Shown here in pieces: positions 8,833 through 16,462 of a stretch of 35,873 nucleotides of DNA. Origin of the DNA: Kiloniellaceae bacterium (GTDB taxonomy: Bacteria; Pseudomonadota; Alphaproteobacteria; Kiloniellales; J153). A program made the translations under genes and the position numbers. The number at the start of each line of letters is the position of its first letter. Position 1 is the stretch's first letter. Where the stretch lies: NCBI GenBank assembly GCA_021776095.1, contig JAJFGO010000080.1:1-35873 (forward strand). Direction: 5' to 3'. The notes beneath the pieces were generated by a model. It saw only the letters and a list, made by a program, of their open reading frames with translations. It searched no databases and was not told the origin of the DNA.

Positions 8833-9570
8833 CTAGTTCAATTTTTCGACCGCCTCTTGCACTGCGTCCCGAACCTGGAATGCGTTTCTGAAATCGGCGT
8901 CCCGGATTCTTTCTTGCAGTTCTGCCAGCAACTCCTTCACCTCGATGCGAACACCCAAGACAGGCACGACCTCCGCGCTTACAACACCTAATGCCTGAAC
9001 ATGTGAGACAATCAATTTGGTTTCTGGCACAATTATGTCATCGGCAAGTTCACGGGCTAGAACTCGACGAGTTGCATCGATTAACGGTCGCAATACTTTC
9101 TCTGCCGTCACCTTTTTGTCGGCCAGTATTTCCTTCAGCCCTCGGGCCAGGGATCCATAGACTTCGGTTTCGTGACGCGGATTATCTAGATGCTCAACGA
9201 GAACGCGAACTGAATTGGGCCCTATGGTCGCCAGCAACCGGGCGGCATCACGTCTTAGGCCCGGGTCATCGCTACTCAATTGCCGGTCCAGCTTTAAGAT
9301 CTGGTCGGTTATTACGAACTTTCGCGCCGCAGCCTTCTCCGTAAAATGACGGTCGACTTCAAGTAAGACGCCGATGAGGCCGCCAGCGATCGTGAGTATT
9401 CCGAGGGACCGTAGGACCCGATCAAGCCTGTCCGGCGGCCTGCCCTTTAGCTCTTTGACTTCGGCCTTGAGCTGCTCCATGTCGGCATTCAGGAGGCCGA
9501 ACTTGAGCACCAGGGTTCCCGTCAGATCACCGCCTACAGCATTCTGATTTTTGTCGGCGCCGTCACCCAT
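8833..9570 (-). CDS. Membrane-anchored HEAT-repeat-like protein, function unknown
   Basis: The 245-residue protein begins with a Gly/Asn-rich head and a short coiled coil (27-44), followed by one transmembrane segment at about 55-71. A cytosolic or periplasmic helical domain comes next. Residues 101-150 (LRRDAARLLATIG and a second such pair) have the pattern of HEAT or Armadillo helices that act as binding scaffolds. No catalytic motif is visible. ATG at 9570 follows GGAGAG at good spacing and is the first gene of the island operon. The 250 bp upstream is AT-rich and probably holds the promoter, but I cannot place a convincing -35/-10 pair. No close family is recognised. Confidence 0.6.
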   Translation of the reverse strand: MGDGADKNQNAVGGDLTGTLVLKFGLLNADMEQLKAEVKELKGRPPDRLDRVLRSLGILTIAGGLIGVLLEVDRHFTEKAAARKFVITDQILKLDRQLSSDDPGLRRDAARLLATIGPNSVRVLVEHLDNPRHETEVYGSLARGLKEILADKKVTAEKVLRPLIDATRRVLARELADDIIVPETKLIVSHVQALGVVSAEVVPVLGVRIEVKELLAELQERIRDADFRNAFQVRDAVQEAVEKLN

Positions 9571-9791
9571 ACCGAACTCTCCAATAATGATGAGTTCATT
9601 ACACCTATGTTGATGAGGTGCTGGTATTTTTTCCTGTCACATCGAAATCTGCTCAATCTATATCTAAGACCCGAACCGATTGACAAATCCGACCCAGGAT
9701 TCGAAATTGACTTTTTCAACCGCTTAACATGATGGCACACTTGTATGTTGACTGGAAGAGTGATTTTGCAACCTGAATTTGAGGCCTTGAG

Positions 9792-9923
9792 ATGGAGTAC
9801 GTAGTGCACGGCCTGCTGGGTGCTATGCGCGCCTTAGACTCGGCGATCGAGGTCATCGACATGATCGCGGCCCAGCCGCGCGGCGCACAGCTGCGCGCGC
9901 CGGGTATCGAGACGGCTCGCTAA
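9792..9923 (+). pseudogene. Diverged 3' fragment of a second sppA allele
   Basis: A 43-codon frame from ATG 9792 to TAA 9921-9923 repeats the SppA C-terminus. Its last 27 residues are one substitution away from SppA. Further upstream it still reads LLGAMRALDSAIEV against LTRAVRALGPAIEV, so homology continues at protein level after DNA identity has faded. This means the right repeat came from a related but different sppA allele and is not a simple copy of the resident one. The fragment cannot be functional by itself, but it brings the GNAT gene its native upstream context. Confidence 0.7.
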
Positions 9924-10154
9924 GGCGTGACGATCCGAAACTATCGGCCGGAAGATGCCGAGGCTCTAATCGGGCTGTTCCGCGGCACGGTACGCCAAGT
10001 CAACCTGGGCGACTATTCAAGCGATCAGGTCGCGGCCTGGGCCCCCGAGGACATCGACGCAGCCGAATGGGCGGAGCGCCAGGCGCGCAACCGAACCTTA
10101 GTCGCCGAACTGGACGGCGAGATCGCCGGCTTCGCGGAACTTCAGGACGGCGCG
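9841..10154 (+). repeat. Right copy of 314-bp direct repeat (sppA tail plus GNAT head)
   Basis: This is the partner of 4215-4528. It runs without a break into the intact remainder of the GNAT gene, whereas the left copy runs into island DNA. Its left flank (9792-9840) is diverged sppA sequence. Confidence 0.95.
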
Positions 10155-10388
10155 CGTATTCACATGCTCTTCGTGCACAAGGACTATCAAGGCCGTGGAG
10201 TTGCGTCCGCGCTGCTGGGGCGGATGGAAGATATGGCACGACGGAGCGGTGTCGAACGTTTAAGCTCCGACGTCAGCATAACAGCGCGGCCCTTTTTCAC
10301 ACGCCGGGGATTCGCCGTCGTCTCGCCGCAAACCGTGCTCTTACGCGGACAAGAGTTCAGCAACTTCCGGATGGCGAAGGATCTCTAA
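9927..10388 (+). CDS. GNAT family N-acetyltransferase
   Basis: This 153-residue cytosolic protein is a full-length GCN5-related N-acetyltransferase. The acetyl-CoA pyrophosphate loop is YQGRGVA (about 89-95), preceded by the beta-4 strand MLFVHKDY. The C-terminal FFTRRGFAVV strand-turn is typical, and a relatively short YafP/PhnO-type size fits. Substrate unknown. It starts with GTG directly after the duplicated sppA tail, which still reaches its TAA 3 bp upstream. The first 76 codons come from the incoming repeat and the rest from the resident gene, so the open frame was restored after integration. With sppA now 5.6 kb away, its promoter must differ from the original one. Confidence 0.88.
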   Translation: MTIRNYRPEDAEALIGLFRGTVRQVNLGDYSSDQVAAWAPEDIDAAEWAERQARNRTLVAELDGEIAGFAELQDGARIHMLFVHKDYQGRGVASALLGRMEDMARRSGVERLSSDVSITARPFFTRRGFAVVSPQTVLLRGQEFSNFRMAKDL

Positions 10389-10545
10389 CCAAGCGGATCC
10401 ACGCCGTAGTTAAGTGTCTGAATACGCCCAAATACGCGTTCAAATCTCTGTGATAAACCCCCAAACGACCTGAACATTCTGTGCGGTGGCCCCGTCAAGC
10501 TCCTAAACTTGCGATTGGCGCAGGGCTTCGACGCTAGGACCATCT

Positions 10546-11196
10546 ATGCTGAAACGACAGGCCGTTCACGAGATCTTTCCAACGCCAATTTGGGTTGCGG
10601 ACCTGGACGGCGAGACGAGCGGGCCGCTCAACGAGCATCTCTTGCGGACCATCTACGATCTGACCGAACCGCGCAGGGCGTTGGCGCCCGGCGGCTCTTG
10701 GCAGACCGATCCGGTGCTGCACGAGCGCCCGGCCATGTCCGACTTCATGTCCATCGTCATGAAGACCGCCAAGGGTGCGTTGGAATTTCTCGACATCGAC
10801 TACGAAGGTTTCGATTGCACCGCGTGTTGGGCCAACATCAACCCGACCGGCGGCAAGAATTCGAGCCACACCCATCCGAACAATTATCTCAGTGGCGTCT
10901 ACTATGTCGCCGTACCGAAGGGCGCCGGCAATATCGAATTCGGCGATCCGCGCGGCCAGGCCAGCGTCATCATGCCACCGACCGCGACATGGAATAAGTT
11001 CACCGGCAACAAGGTCGCGGTCCCGGTCATGCCGGGACGCCTGGTTATCTTCCCGGCCTGGCTAAGCCATTCCGTGCCAGCCAACACCGGCGACGAGCAT
11101 CGCGTCAGCATCAGCTTCAACATCATGTTCACGAACTACACCGAAACCATGAGCGGCACGCTCTGGAAATCCGGTTCGGTGCAGTTACGCGATTAG
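10546..11196 (+). CDS. TIGR02466-type 2OG-Fe(II) oxygenase
   Basis: The 216-residue protein belongs to the putative 2-oxoglutarate/Fe(II) oxygenases of the TIGR02466 group. It opens with the characteristic FPTPIWVADL. It contains W..INPTGGKNSSHTHPNNYLSGVYYV, GNIEFGDPR, and the end motif FPAWLSHSVPAN...HRVSISFNI. Likely metal ligands are His108 or His110 in HTHP and His175, and Arg186 should bind 2-oxoglutarate. The substrate is not known for the family. The gene is monocistronic here, convergent with the RidA gene, whose end overlaps its stop by 4 bp. Confidence 0.85.
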   Translation: MLKRQAVHEIFPTPIWVADLDGETSGPLNEHLLRTIYDLTEPRRALAPGGSWQTDPVLHERPAMSDFMSIVMKTAKGALEFLDIDYEGFDCTACWANINPTGGKNSSHTHPNNYLSGVYYVAVPKGAGNIEFGDPRGQASVIMPPTATWNKFTGNKVAVPVMPGRLVIFPAWLSHSVPANTGDEHRVSISFNIMFTNYTETMSGTLWKSGSVQLRD

Positions 11197-11611
11197 GCCG
11201 AGTTCGGTCTCTTGAATCGCGCCCGCGGCACCTCGGCAATCGCGGTGATTTCCAGCAGCAATTCGGGATCGTACAGGCGCGCGACTTCCACTGTGGTGGT
11301 GATCGGATAGGGGGCTTGGAAGAACGTCTTGCGGATATCGCCGCAGGTCATGAATTGCGAAATGTCGGTCGTGAATTGAGTCAGCGAGATGATATCGCCC
11401 ATGACACCGCCGGCGCTGGCCAATACAACCTGAATATTCTCCAAGACCTGACGGGTTTGCGCGTGCATATCCCCGCGACCGACGGTCTTGCCGTCCCGGT
11501 CCAACGAGACCTGGCCTTTGAGGTAAAGAATCTGCCCGTCGCCCTGCACAACACCCATGGAAACGCGCCAAACGGCGCCCACACATCCGGCGGATTGAAG
11601 CTGTCGATCAT
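11193..11611 (-). pseudogene. RidA/YjgF-family protein, apparent frameshift
   Basis: Two frames together give a normal RidA-type deaminase or chaperone-like protein of about 139 residues. The start ATG at 11611 reads MIDSFNPPDVWAPFGAF, the usual beginning for this subgroup. The rest, from MGVVQGDGQILYLKGQVSLD onward, is in another frame to the stop at 11193. The two join at 11559-11563, where one base is missing between TTT and ATG. Residues typical of this group (YPITTTVEVARLYDPELLLEITAIAE) are intact. Enzymes of this type hydrolyse reactive enamines or imines. Either the sequence has an error here or the gene is dead; a shorter product starting at ATG 11558 is possible. Confidence 0.75.
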
Positions 11612-11644
11612 CGTCGTCTCCCAATACAATACGACCGCCGGCAA

Positions 11645-11661
11645 CTAGGGTCAGGACCCAT
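11645..11661 (+). repeat. Left 17-bp inverted repeat bounding the 11.6-16.5 kb block
   Basis: CTAGGGTCAGGACCCAT at this place matches the reverse complement of 16446-16462 at 16 of 17 bases. Both begin with CTAG at the outer side, which would fit a TA or CTAG target duplication as used by parts of the IS5 family. The assignment to a family is inference. Confidence 0.7.
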
Positions 11662-11803
11662 GACCAGAAGATGACGGTTGAGGAGAATGGGAATCCTGTT
11701 TAGCGCAATGACGGCAATGCGGAACTTAGCTGGCATCAACAGTCGACATTGATGTCTAGTCTGCGACGCAATCGGTTAGTCTCAAACGCGCCAGAAGCAG
11801 CAA

Positions 11804-12409
11804 TTACGAATTCGATACAGCGTGTACCGTTAAGTCTTCCAATATAGCCTTGGATTGTCGGCAGTCTGCAAGACCGGGTTTGCAAATGAAACGCAATTCC
11901 TCTGGATGTTCCTTCGTGTTTAGGGAACTTGAAATTGTTACCAAAGCAAGGTCTCTATAAGGGCCGCCGCCAAGTCGAATTAGACAATCTATCTCGTTAT
12001 TCCTAACCAGCTCAACATCAGTTGTTTGGATCGAATCTCGCACATACGGTTTCAGGCTGTCGCAATGGTTTGGCCAATTTGGTGGCAAGATAGCCATCGC
12101 TTTGGAACAAATGCCGATATTGAATTTTTTGCCGTTAATTTTGGGCGCAATTGCTTCTGTGGCTTCTGTCAAATCTTCAAAGACTTTGGTGATTTGAGGT
12201 AGATATGTCTCACCCTCCACCGTTAGAAGCAGCCCATGTGGCAATCGGCGGAATAAGGCCACACCTAGAGAACCTTCCAGCTTCTTAACCTGTTGGCTGA
12301 CGGCTCCCGCTGTAACACCAAGCTCGCTGGCGGCCATCTTGAAACTCAGATGTCGCGCTGCCGCTTCGAAAGTACGCAAGGTGTTCAGCGATGGAAGTCT
12401 GTAGGTCAT
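11804..12409 (-). pseudogene. LysR-family regulator (GcvA-like), C-terminally truncated
   Basis: From ATG 12409 the frame encodes 201 residues. A GGAG site lies 8 bp upstream, so the longer open frame up to 12580 is not used. Residues 5-60 form a LysR winged helix-turn-helix (LNTLRTFEAAARHLSFKMAA, then VTAGAVSQQVKKLE). The ligand-binding domain follows to about its middle (RNNEIDCLIRLGGGPYRDLAL is the conserved GcvA-type strand) and stops near the second half, so about 90 residues are missing. I found no continuation in another frame. The regulator is divergent from the ATC hydrolase gene, with 156 bp between starts, the usual LysR layout. DNA binding may survive but sensing should not. Confidence 0.7.
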
Positions 12410-12565
12410 CTTTTTCTCCTCGGCGCAGAATGACACGAAATGATGCCCATGGAGACTCAGTATTTCTATTCCTCCAACAGAGATTTTCTGAGTTGTGCAG
12501 CGATCTTCCAGAACGATAGCATCATGCTGGTATAACGGTTCGATGAAATACGGAGTGGCCCAAAA

Positions 12566-13051
12566 ATGAATCAGAATCAATCTAACTCCCTACTAAGCAA
12601 CGCCATTAAAGAACGTGGAAGAATATATCTCGAAGTATTTCGAGAACTGTCAAAACGATATGGTGCGGCTGAAGCTGTCAGCGTGATGCGCAGTGCCAGC
12701 CATGCGCACGGCACGGCCGTGGGCAAGGCATTGGCGCATCTTGGCCCGCGCGATTTTGCAGGCATGGCCGAATGCTTTGCAAAAACCCCCGACGACGGTG
12801 TGACGTATTCAACCGATATCAGACAGCTAAACGACACCTGTGTCGAGTTCCAGAATATGACCTGCCCGTTGAAGGATGCGTGGATAGAGGCGGGGTGCAG
12901 CGATGAAGAAGTTTGCACTTTGCTGTATTGTGCATCTGCCTGGGACCAAGCCGCCCTGGACACTGCAGGTTTCAATTATGAACTCGAATTATGGTCTCCG
13001 GGCAAAGAAGGGTGCTGCCGCACGAAGATCACAGAGAAACCCGTTTCGTAA
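12566..13051 (+). CDS. L-2-amino-thiazoline-4-carboxylic acid hydrolase family protein
   Basis: The 161-residue protein fits the ATC hydrolase family, enzymes that open 2-amino-thiazoline-4-carboxylate on the path to L-cysteine and are found widely among proteobacteria. Family traits are RGRIYLEVFRELSKRYG at 17-33, the FAGMAECFA segment, a CPLKDAW segment (Cys near 100), GCSDEEVCTLLYCAS and the C-terminal GKEGCCR. Many members act on other small ring substrates, so the reaction is a family-level call. It is about 26 bp from the left end of the IS1380 element and inside the 11.6-16.5 kb bounded block. Its promoter region is shared with the divergent lysR, and a TATAAC is visible upstream. Confidence 0.78.
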   Translation: MNQNQSNSLLSNAIKERGRIYLEVFRELSKRYGAAEAVSVMRSASHAHGTAVGKALAHLGPRDFAGMAECFAKTPDDGVTYSTDIRQLNDTCVEFQNMTCPLKDAWIEAGCSDEEVCTLLYCASAWDQAALDTAGFNYELELWSPGKEGCCRTKITEKPVS

Positions 13052-13076
13052 GCCGGGAAATTGTAGACAGTCTTAG

Positions 13077-14714
13077 CCCGCATTTCCCAGATAGATCATG
13101 ATCTCCGACGGTATTGCTCCGGTTCAGGTATAATAATCAGATAGATACTGGCGGTTGGGAACACAATGAATGGCGCACCCGATGGGTGAAACGAAATCGG
13201 CGGTGTTGCGGGTCAATTTCGACCGTCGCCTCAAGCTGGAATTTCACGGTTCCAAGATCACCTCAGATGCCGGAATGCTTGCCTATCGGGACCTTGACGA
13301 TGCCCTTGACCTGACTGAAACCGCTGGTGATATTTTCCAGGACAGTCGTACCGGCAAGAACGGATGGTACGGTATGATGGGGCAATTCCGTCAATCGGTG
13401 TTTGGTCGGCTTGGCGGTTATGAGGATGTCAACGATGCCGACCGTCTGGGCCGTGATCCTGCTATGCGTTGGATAGGCGGCGGCAAGGCCGTCGAAAAGC
13501 AGGCCGCTTCCACCAGCCAGATGGGGGCTTCGAGACGGAGCTATTGGCCAGCGACGAGAACTATGCCGCATTGACCGACCTTTCCGGCGTTTGGATCGAT
13601 CGGGTGCATGACCGTCGCCCACCGAAGATGATCATCCTCGACATGGGCTCGAGCGTCAGTTCGACCCATGGTGAACAACAGGGCACCGCCTACAACGGCC
13701 ACTTTGGCTACACGTGCTACCACCCTCTATTCCTGTTCAATCAGTTCGGCAATTTGGAACGGTGTTCCCTGCGCGCCGGCAACGTCCACAGCGCCGACGG
13801 CTGGCGCGACGTTCTGGAACCGGGCGTTGAGCGTTACCAGGAACGCAGCCTGCGCCGCTACTTCCGAGGGGACGCCGCCTTCGCTTCACCGGACATCTAC
13901 GAGTTGCTGGAAGCCGAGGGTTTCCTCTATGCGATCCGTTTGCTGAAGAACCAAGTTCTCAAAGCGCGCATCGCCTATCTACTGACCCGCCCCGTCGGAC
14001 GTCCGCCGGACTATGTGCAACGCTATTGCACCAGCTTTAGGTATCAGGCTAGAAGCTGGGACAAGAAGCGGCGGGTCGTTGCCAAGGTCGAGTGGCATCC
14101 GGGCGATCTTTATCCACGCGTCGGCTTCATCGTCACGAACTTTAGTTGCCCTGCCGAGCGGGTCGTCGACTTCTACAATCAGCGGGGTACGGCTGGACAG
14201 TGGATTAAGGAAGGCAAGAACGCCGTTAAGTGGGCACGGCTATCATGCCGCAAGTTCCGCAACAACGAGGTGCGGCTTCAGCTTCATGCGCTGGCCTACA
14301 ATCCGGGCAACTTCATGCGAACGCTGGCGTTGCCGAAGGAGGTGGAACATTGGTCGCTAACCACGTTACGGGAAAAGCTGGTCAAGATCGGTGCGAAAGT
14401 GGCTAGGCACGGTCGGTACGTCATGTTCCAATTGGCGGAGGTCGCGGTACCGAGGGACCTGTTTGAGAAAATCCTGAGCCTGATCGATGATCTACGACGA
14501 AGACCTGTTCCGGTATAGGCCGAGGAAATCGACAGCGAGGCAAAACGACGGGAGAAGTGTGTCTGGATGACGACAAAATTAGCCGAATGGAATCCGAACA
14601 CCGCCAAATCACCAAGAACAGGCCGTCGGATGGCTGCGAAAGGGATGCAGTTCCGGTGGCCAGGGATCGGCGGTAAGGTTTCCGCCAATTTGAGGGGTAT
14701 CTGGGAAATGCCGG
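13077..14714 (+). mobile_element. IS1380-family insertion sequence
   Basis: Terminal inverted repeats are CCCGCATTTCCCAGATA at 13077-13093 and its near complement at 14698-14714, 16 of 17 matching. They enclose one transposase reading frame of about 1.35 kb, and the overall size of about 1.64 kb is normal for the family. I see no clean 4-5 bp target duplication at the edges (TTAG on the left against TTTA on the right), which may mean decay or later rearrangement. The transposase is frameshifted, so the copy should not move by itself. Confidence 0.85.
13182..14518 (+). pseudogene. IS1380-family transposase, frameshifted
   Basis: Two overlapping frames make up one DDE-type transposase of about 445 residues. 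The first frame, starting at ATG 13182 (MGETKSAV) or 12 bp earlier at 13170, covers the N-terminal part to SQMG. The second frame continues with GFETELLASDENYAAL and runs to a TAG at 14516-14518. They meet at the G-run 13523-13527, which has five G where six would keep the frame. Conserved stretches include LDMGSSVSSTHGEQQGTAYNGHF (first catalytic Asp), HSADGWRDVL, FRGDAAFA (second Asp), IKEGKNA (Glu region) and LSCRKFRNNEVRLQLHALAYN. All are typical of IS1380 and ISEcp1 relatives. Programmed frameshifting is not usual in this family, so I treat it as inactivated. Confidence 0.8.
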
Positions 14715-14900
14715 TTTAAACTAGAAAGTAGTGCCGGATCGGGGGGCGGGTCGATGATTGCTCTGAATCTTGAAACAGGAGTTCGTCCGGAGAATATCGG
14801 CTGCCCGACACTGCAGACAATAGTTCCGTCGAAACCGGTTTTCTTATTTGTTTGTAATGAAGTGTCATCTCATAATTTATAAACGATTATTATATGGAGC
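14715..14900 (+). promoter_or_regulatory. AT-rich leader upstream of the membrane alpha/beta hydrolase
   Basis: This stretch between the IS end and ATG 14901 has no gene. Its last 60 bp are very AT-rich, with TTGTAA at 14852-14857 and TATAAA at 14878-14883, 20 bp apart, a poor but possible promoter. A GGAG lies only one base from the ATG, which is too close for an ordinary ribosome site. Confidence 0.3.
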
Positions 14901-16157
14901 ATGGCATTGTTTACAGTAAAAAAGGTGGCGTGGCCGCTGATTATTATTTTTATACTATTAATGATGGGCGCCTTTCTAGGAAGGAAGAACATCATCCCAA
15001 TTAACCAAATGGCTGAAAATTACGAGCGAATCGAAACTTTCTGCGACGAGATTGAGGAGTTGTGCCACAAGACCCTCCGACATGAGACCTGGTATCAGCG
15101 GTGGAAGTACGGGCGGTTCTTTGGCGATCTGCAGTCGGCCGATGAAATACCCGTCCTGGCCAACAAGACATATCCGGCCCGCCTCATCGGGATTCGTGAC
15201 GCGGGCGATGTCACCGAAATACGCAAGCGTCTTCTCTCCTACATTTGGAAGAGACCCGAGCTGCCGCGGGAGAGAGTGCCCGATGAAATCGTCGCTAATG
15301 TCCAGGACAACCTCTACGCGGACATATCGGCACTGGAACGTATCACCTCTTATCGCGTTAAGATGGAATATGGGATTGAATCGATCGCCTATCACTTCTT
15401 CCCTAAGATTCCGAACGGTAAATTCGTCATCTACCATCAAGGCCACGGGGGCAATTTTGTTCTAGGCAAGCTCGAGATCGAGAAGTTTCTGGCCCGGGGC
15501 TGGTCCGTCATCGCGTTCGCAATGCCTTTCCTGGGCATGAACCCGGCACCCGACTTCGACCTCCCAAAATATGGGTACATCAAGAACTTCGGCCACGACA
15601 CATTTTACCTCTTGGAGCGGGATGACCTGGCGCCGATCAAGTTCTTTCTCGAGCCGGTGGCCGCCGTCGTTAATTTTATTCAGAAAGAGTACCAGGTCGA
15701 CTGCTTTGCAATGACAGGTCTTTCGGGAGGCGGCTGGACCACGGTCCTCTATTCGGCCCTGGACGAGCGGATCTGTTACAGCATTCCGGTATCCGCGAAT
15801 CTGCCGATCTACCTCCAGGCATTGCCGCCCAATCACGACAAGAAGAGCGGTAAAATCAGAAAGGTGATCGGCGACTACGACGAGTTCGTTCCAGCCCTCA
15901 ACCAGATAGCCAACTTCCTCGAATTGTCCGTATTGGGTTCGGCGGGCCCAAACCGCAAGCAAATCCAAATCTTCAACAAATATGATCGCCTGGCGTACAG
16001 GGGGATCGTTGCGAGGCACTACGAGAATGCGGTCTCGAATGCGGTTCGGGAAATCGGAAAGGGGGCGTTCAGTGTCGTCATCGACGATACCCATACAGAT
16101 CACAAAATTTCGGACCTCGCCTTGGCGGTCGTGTTCGCCAACATCTCCCACATGTGA
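14901..16157 (+). CDS. Membrane-anchored alpha/beta hydrolase
   Basis: The 418-residue protein has one N-terminal transmembrane segment at about 11-27 and then a long spacer. An alpha/beta hydrolase core starts near residue 170. HQGHGG at 179-184 is an oxyanion-hole type motif. GLSGGGW gives the nucleophile elbow with Ser275. Asp362 (NKYD) and His398 or His401 (DDTHTDHKIS) complete a plausible triad. The topology would put the catalytic domain outside the inner membrane. It is a distant relative of esterases or dienelactone-type hydrolases and I do not recognise the subfamily. The gene sits alone between the IS and the right-hand inverted repeat, with base composition between the island and the core. 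Confidence 0.65.
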   Translation: MALFTVKKVAWPLIIIFILLMMGAFLGRKNIIPINQMAENYERIETFCDEIEELCHKTLRHETWYQRWKYGRFFGDLQSADEIPVLANKTYPARLIGIRDAGDVTEIRKRLLSYIWKRPELPRERVPDEIVANVQDNLYADISALERITSYRVKMEYGIESIAYHFFPKIPNGKFVIYHQGHGGNFVLGKLEIEKFLARGWSVIAFAMPFLGMNPAPDFDLPKYGYIKNFGHDTFYLLERDDLAPIKFFLEPVAAVVNFIQKEYQVDCFAMTGLSGGGWTTVLYSALDERICYSIPVSANLPIYLQALPPNHDKKSGKIRKVIGDYDEFVPALNQIANFLELSVLGSAGPNRKQIQIFNKYDRLAYRGIVARHYENAVSNAVREIGKGAFSVVIDDTHTDHKISDLALAVVFANISHM

Positions 16158-16445
16158 CGGTGCCCGCAGCCCGGTCGACCGGGTGCCCCTCACGGTGCGC
16201 GAATTGTAGGCCGAAATGGCCCGTATCAGGTTCTTTCGGACTTAGGGCAGCATTGTCACCGTTCTCTTCGAGAGTAGGTGACGGGAAACTGCGCTCTGTC
16301 GTGCCCAGAGAAGGACGGGAATTCTAACTTCGTTTTTCCGCTGCGGGTCTTCAGCGATAGTGATTCCAATCGTGGATCGTTCAAATTGCGACACAGCTTC
16401 TATGTCCACGATGGGCTCAAATCAGCCCTTCATGAATCTGCGTTT
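16158..16445. other. Intergenic region without a recognised gene
   Basis: About 290 bp between the hydrolase and tlyA. I see no coding frame with family likeness and no RNA fold that I recognise. It ends at the inverted repeat at 16446-16462. Short frames on both strands (for example plus strand from 16278) have no believable start or composition. Confidence 0.4.
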
Positions 16446-16462
16446 ATAGGTCCTGACCCTAG
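16446..16462 (-). repeat. Right 17-bp inverted repeat bounding the 11.6-16.5 kb block
   Basis: This is the inverted partner of 11645-11661, one mismatch in 17 bases. It overlaps the stop codon of tlyA (TAG on the minus strand at 16459-16461), so the outer CTAG belongs both to the repeat and to the gene end. Confidence 0.7.

Larger units (their letters stand above)
4529..9840. mobile_element. AT-rich genomic island between duplicated sppA/GNAT segments
   Basis: About 5.3 kb of visibly AT-richer DNA is enclosed by the 314-bp direct repeats. All four clear genes lie on the minus strand, opposite to sppA and GNAT. No integrase, transposase, tRNA or replication gene is visible. The right edge (9792-9840) still carries a diverged sppA tail, so the right-hand copy is foreign to this sppA. 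The simplest reading is single-crossover (Campbell-type) integration of a circular DNA that contained a partial sppA-GNAT segment from a related strain. Arrival by an unrecognised element is the alternative. Confidence 0.75.

Noticed and set aside
9534-9809. Minus-strand frame of 91 codons upstream of the HEAT-like gene
   Set aside because: It overlaps the start of the HEAT-like gene and the likely promoter region, has no visible ribosome site and no family-like segment.
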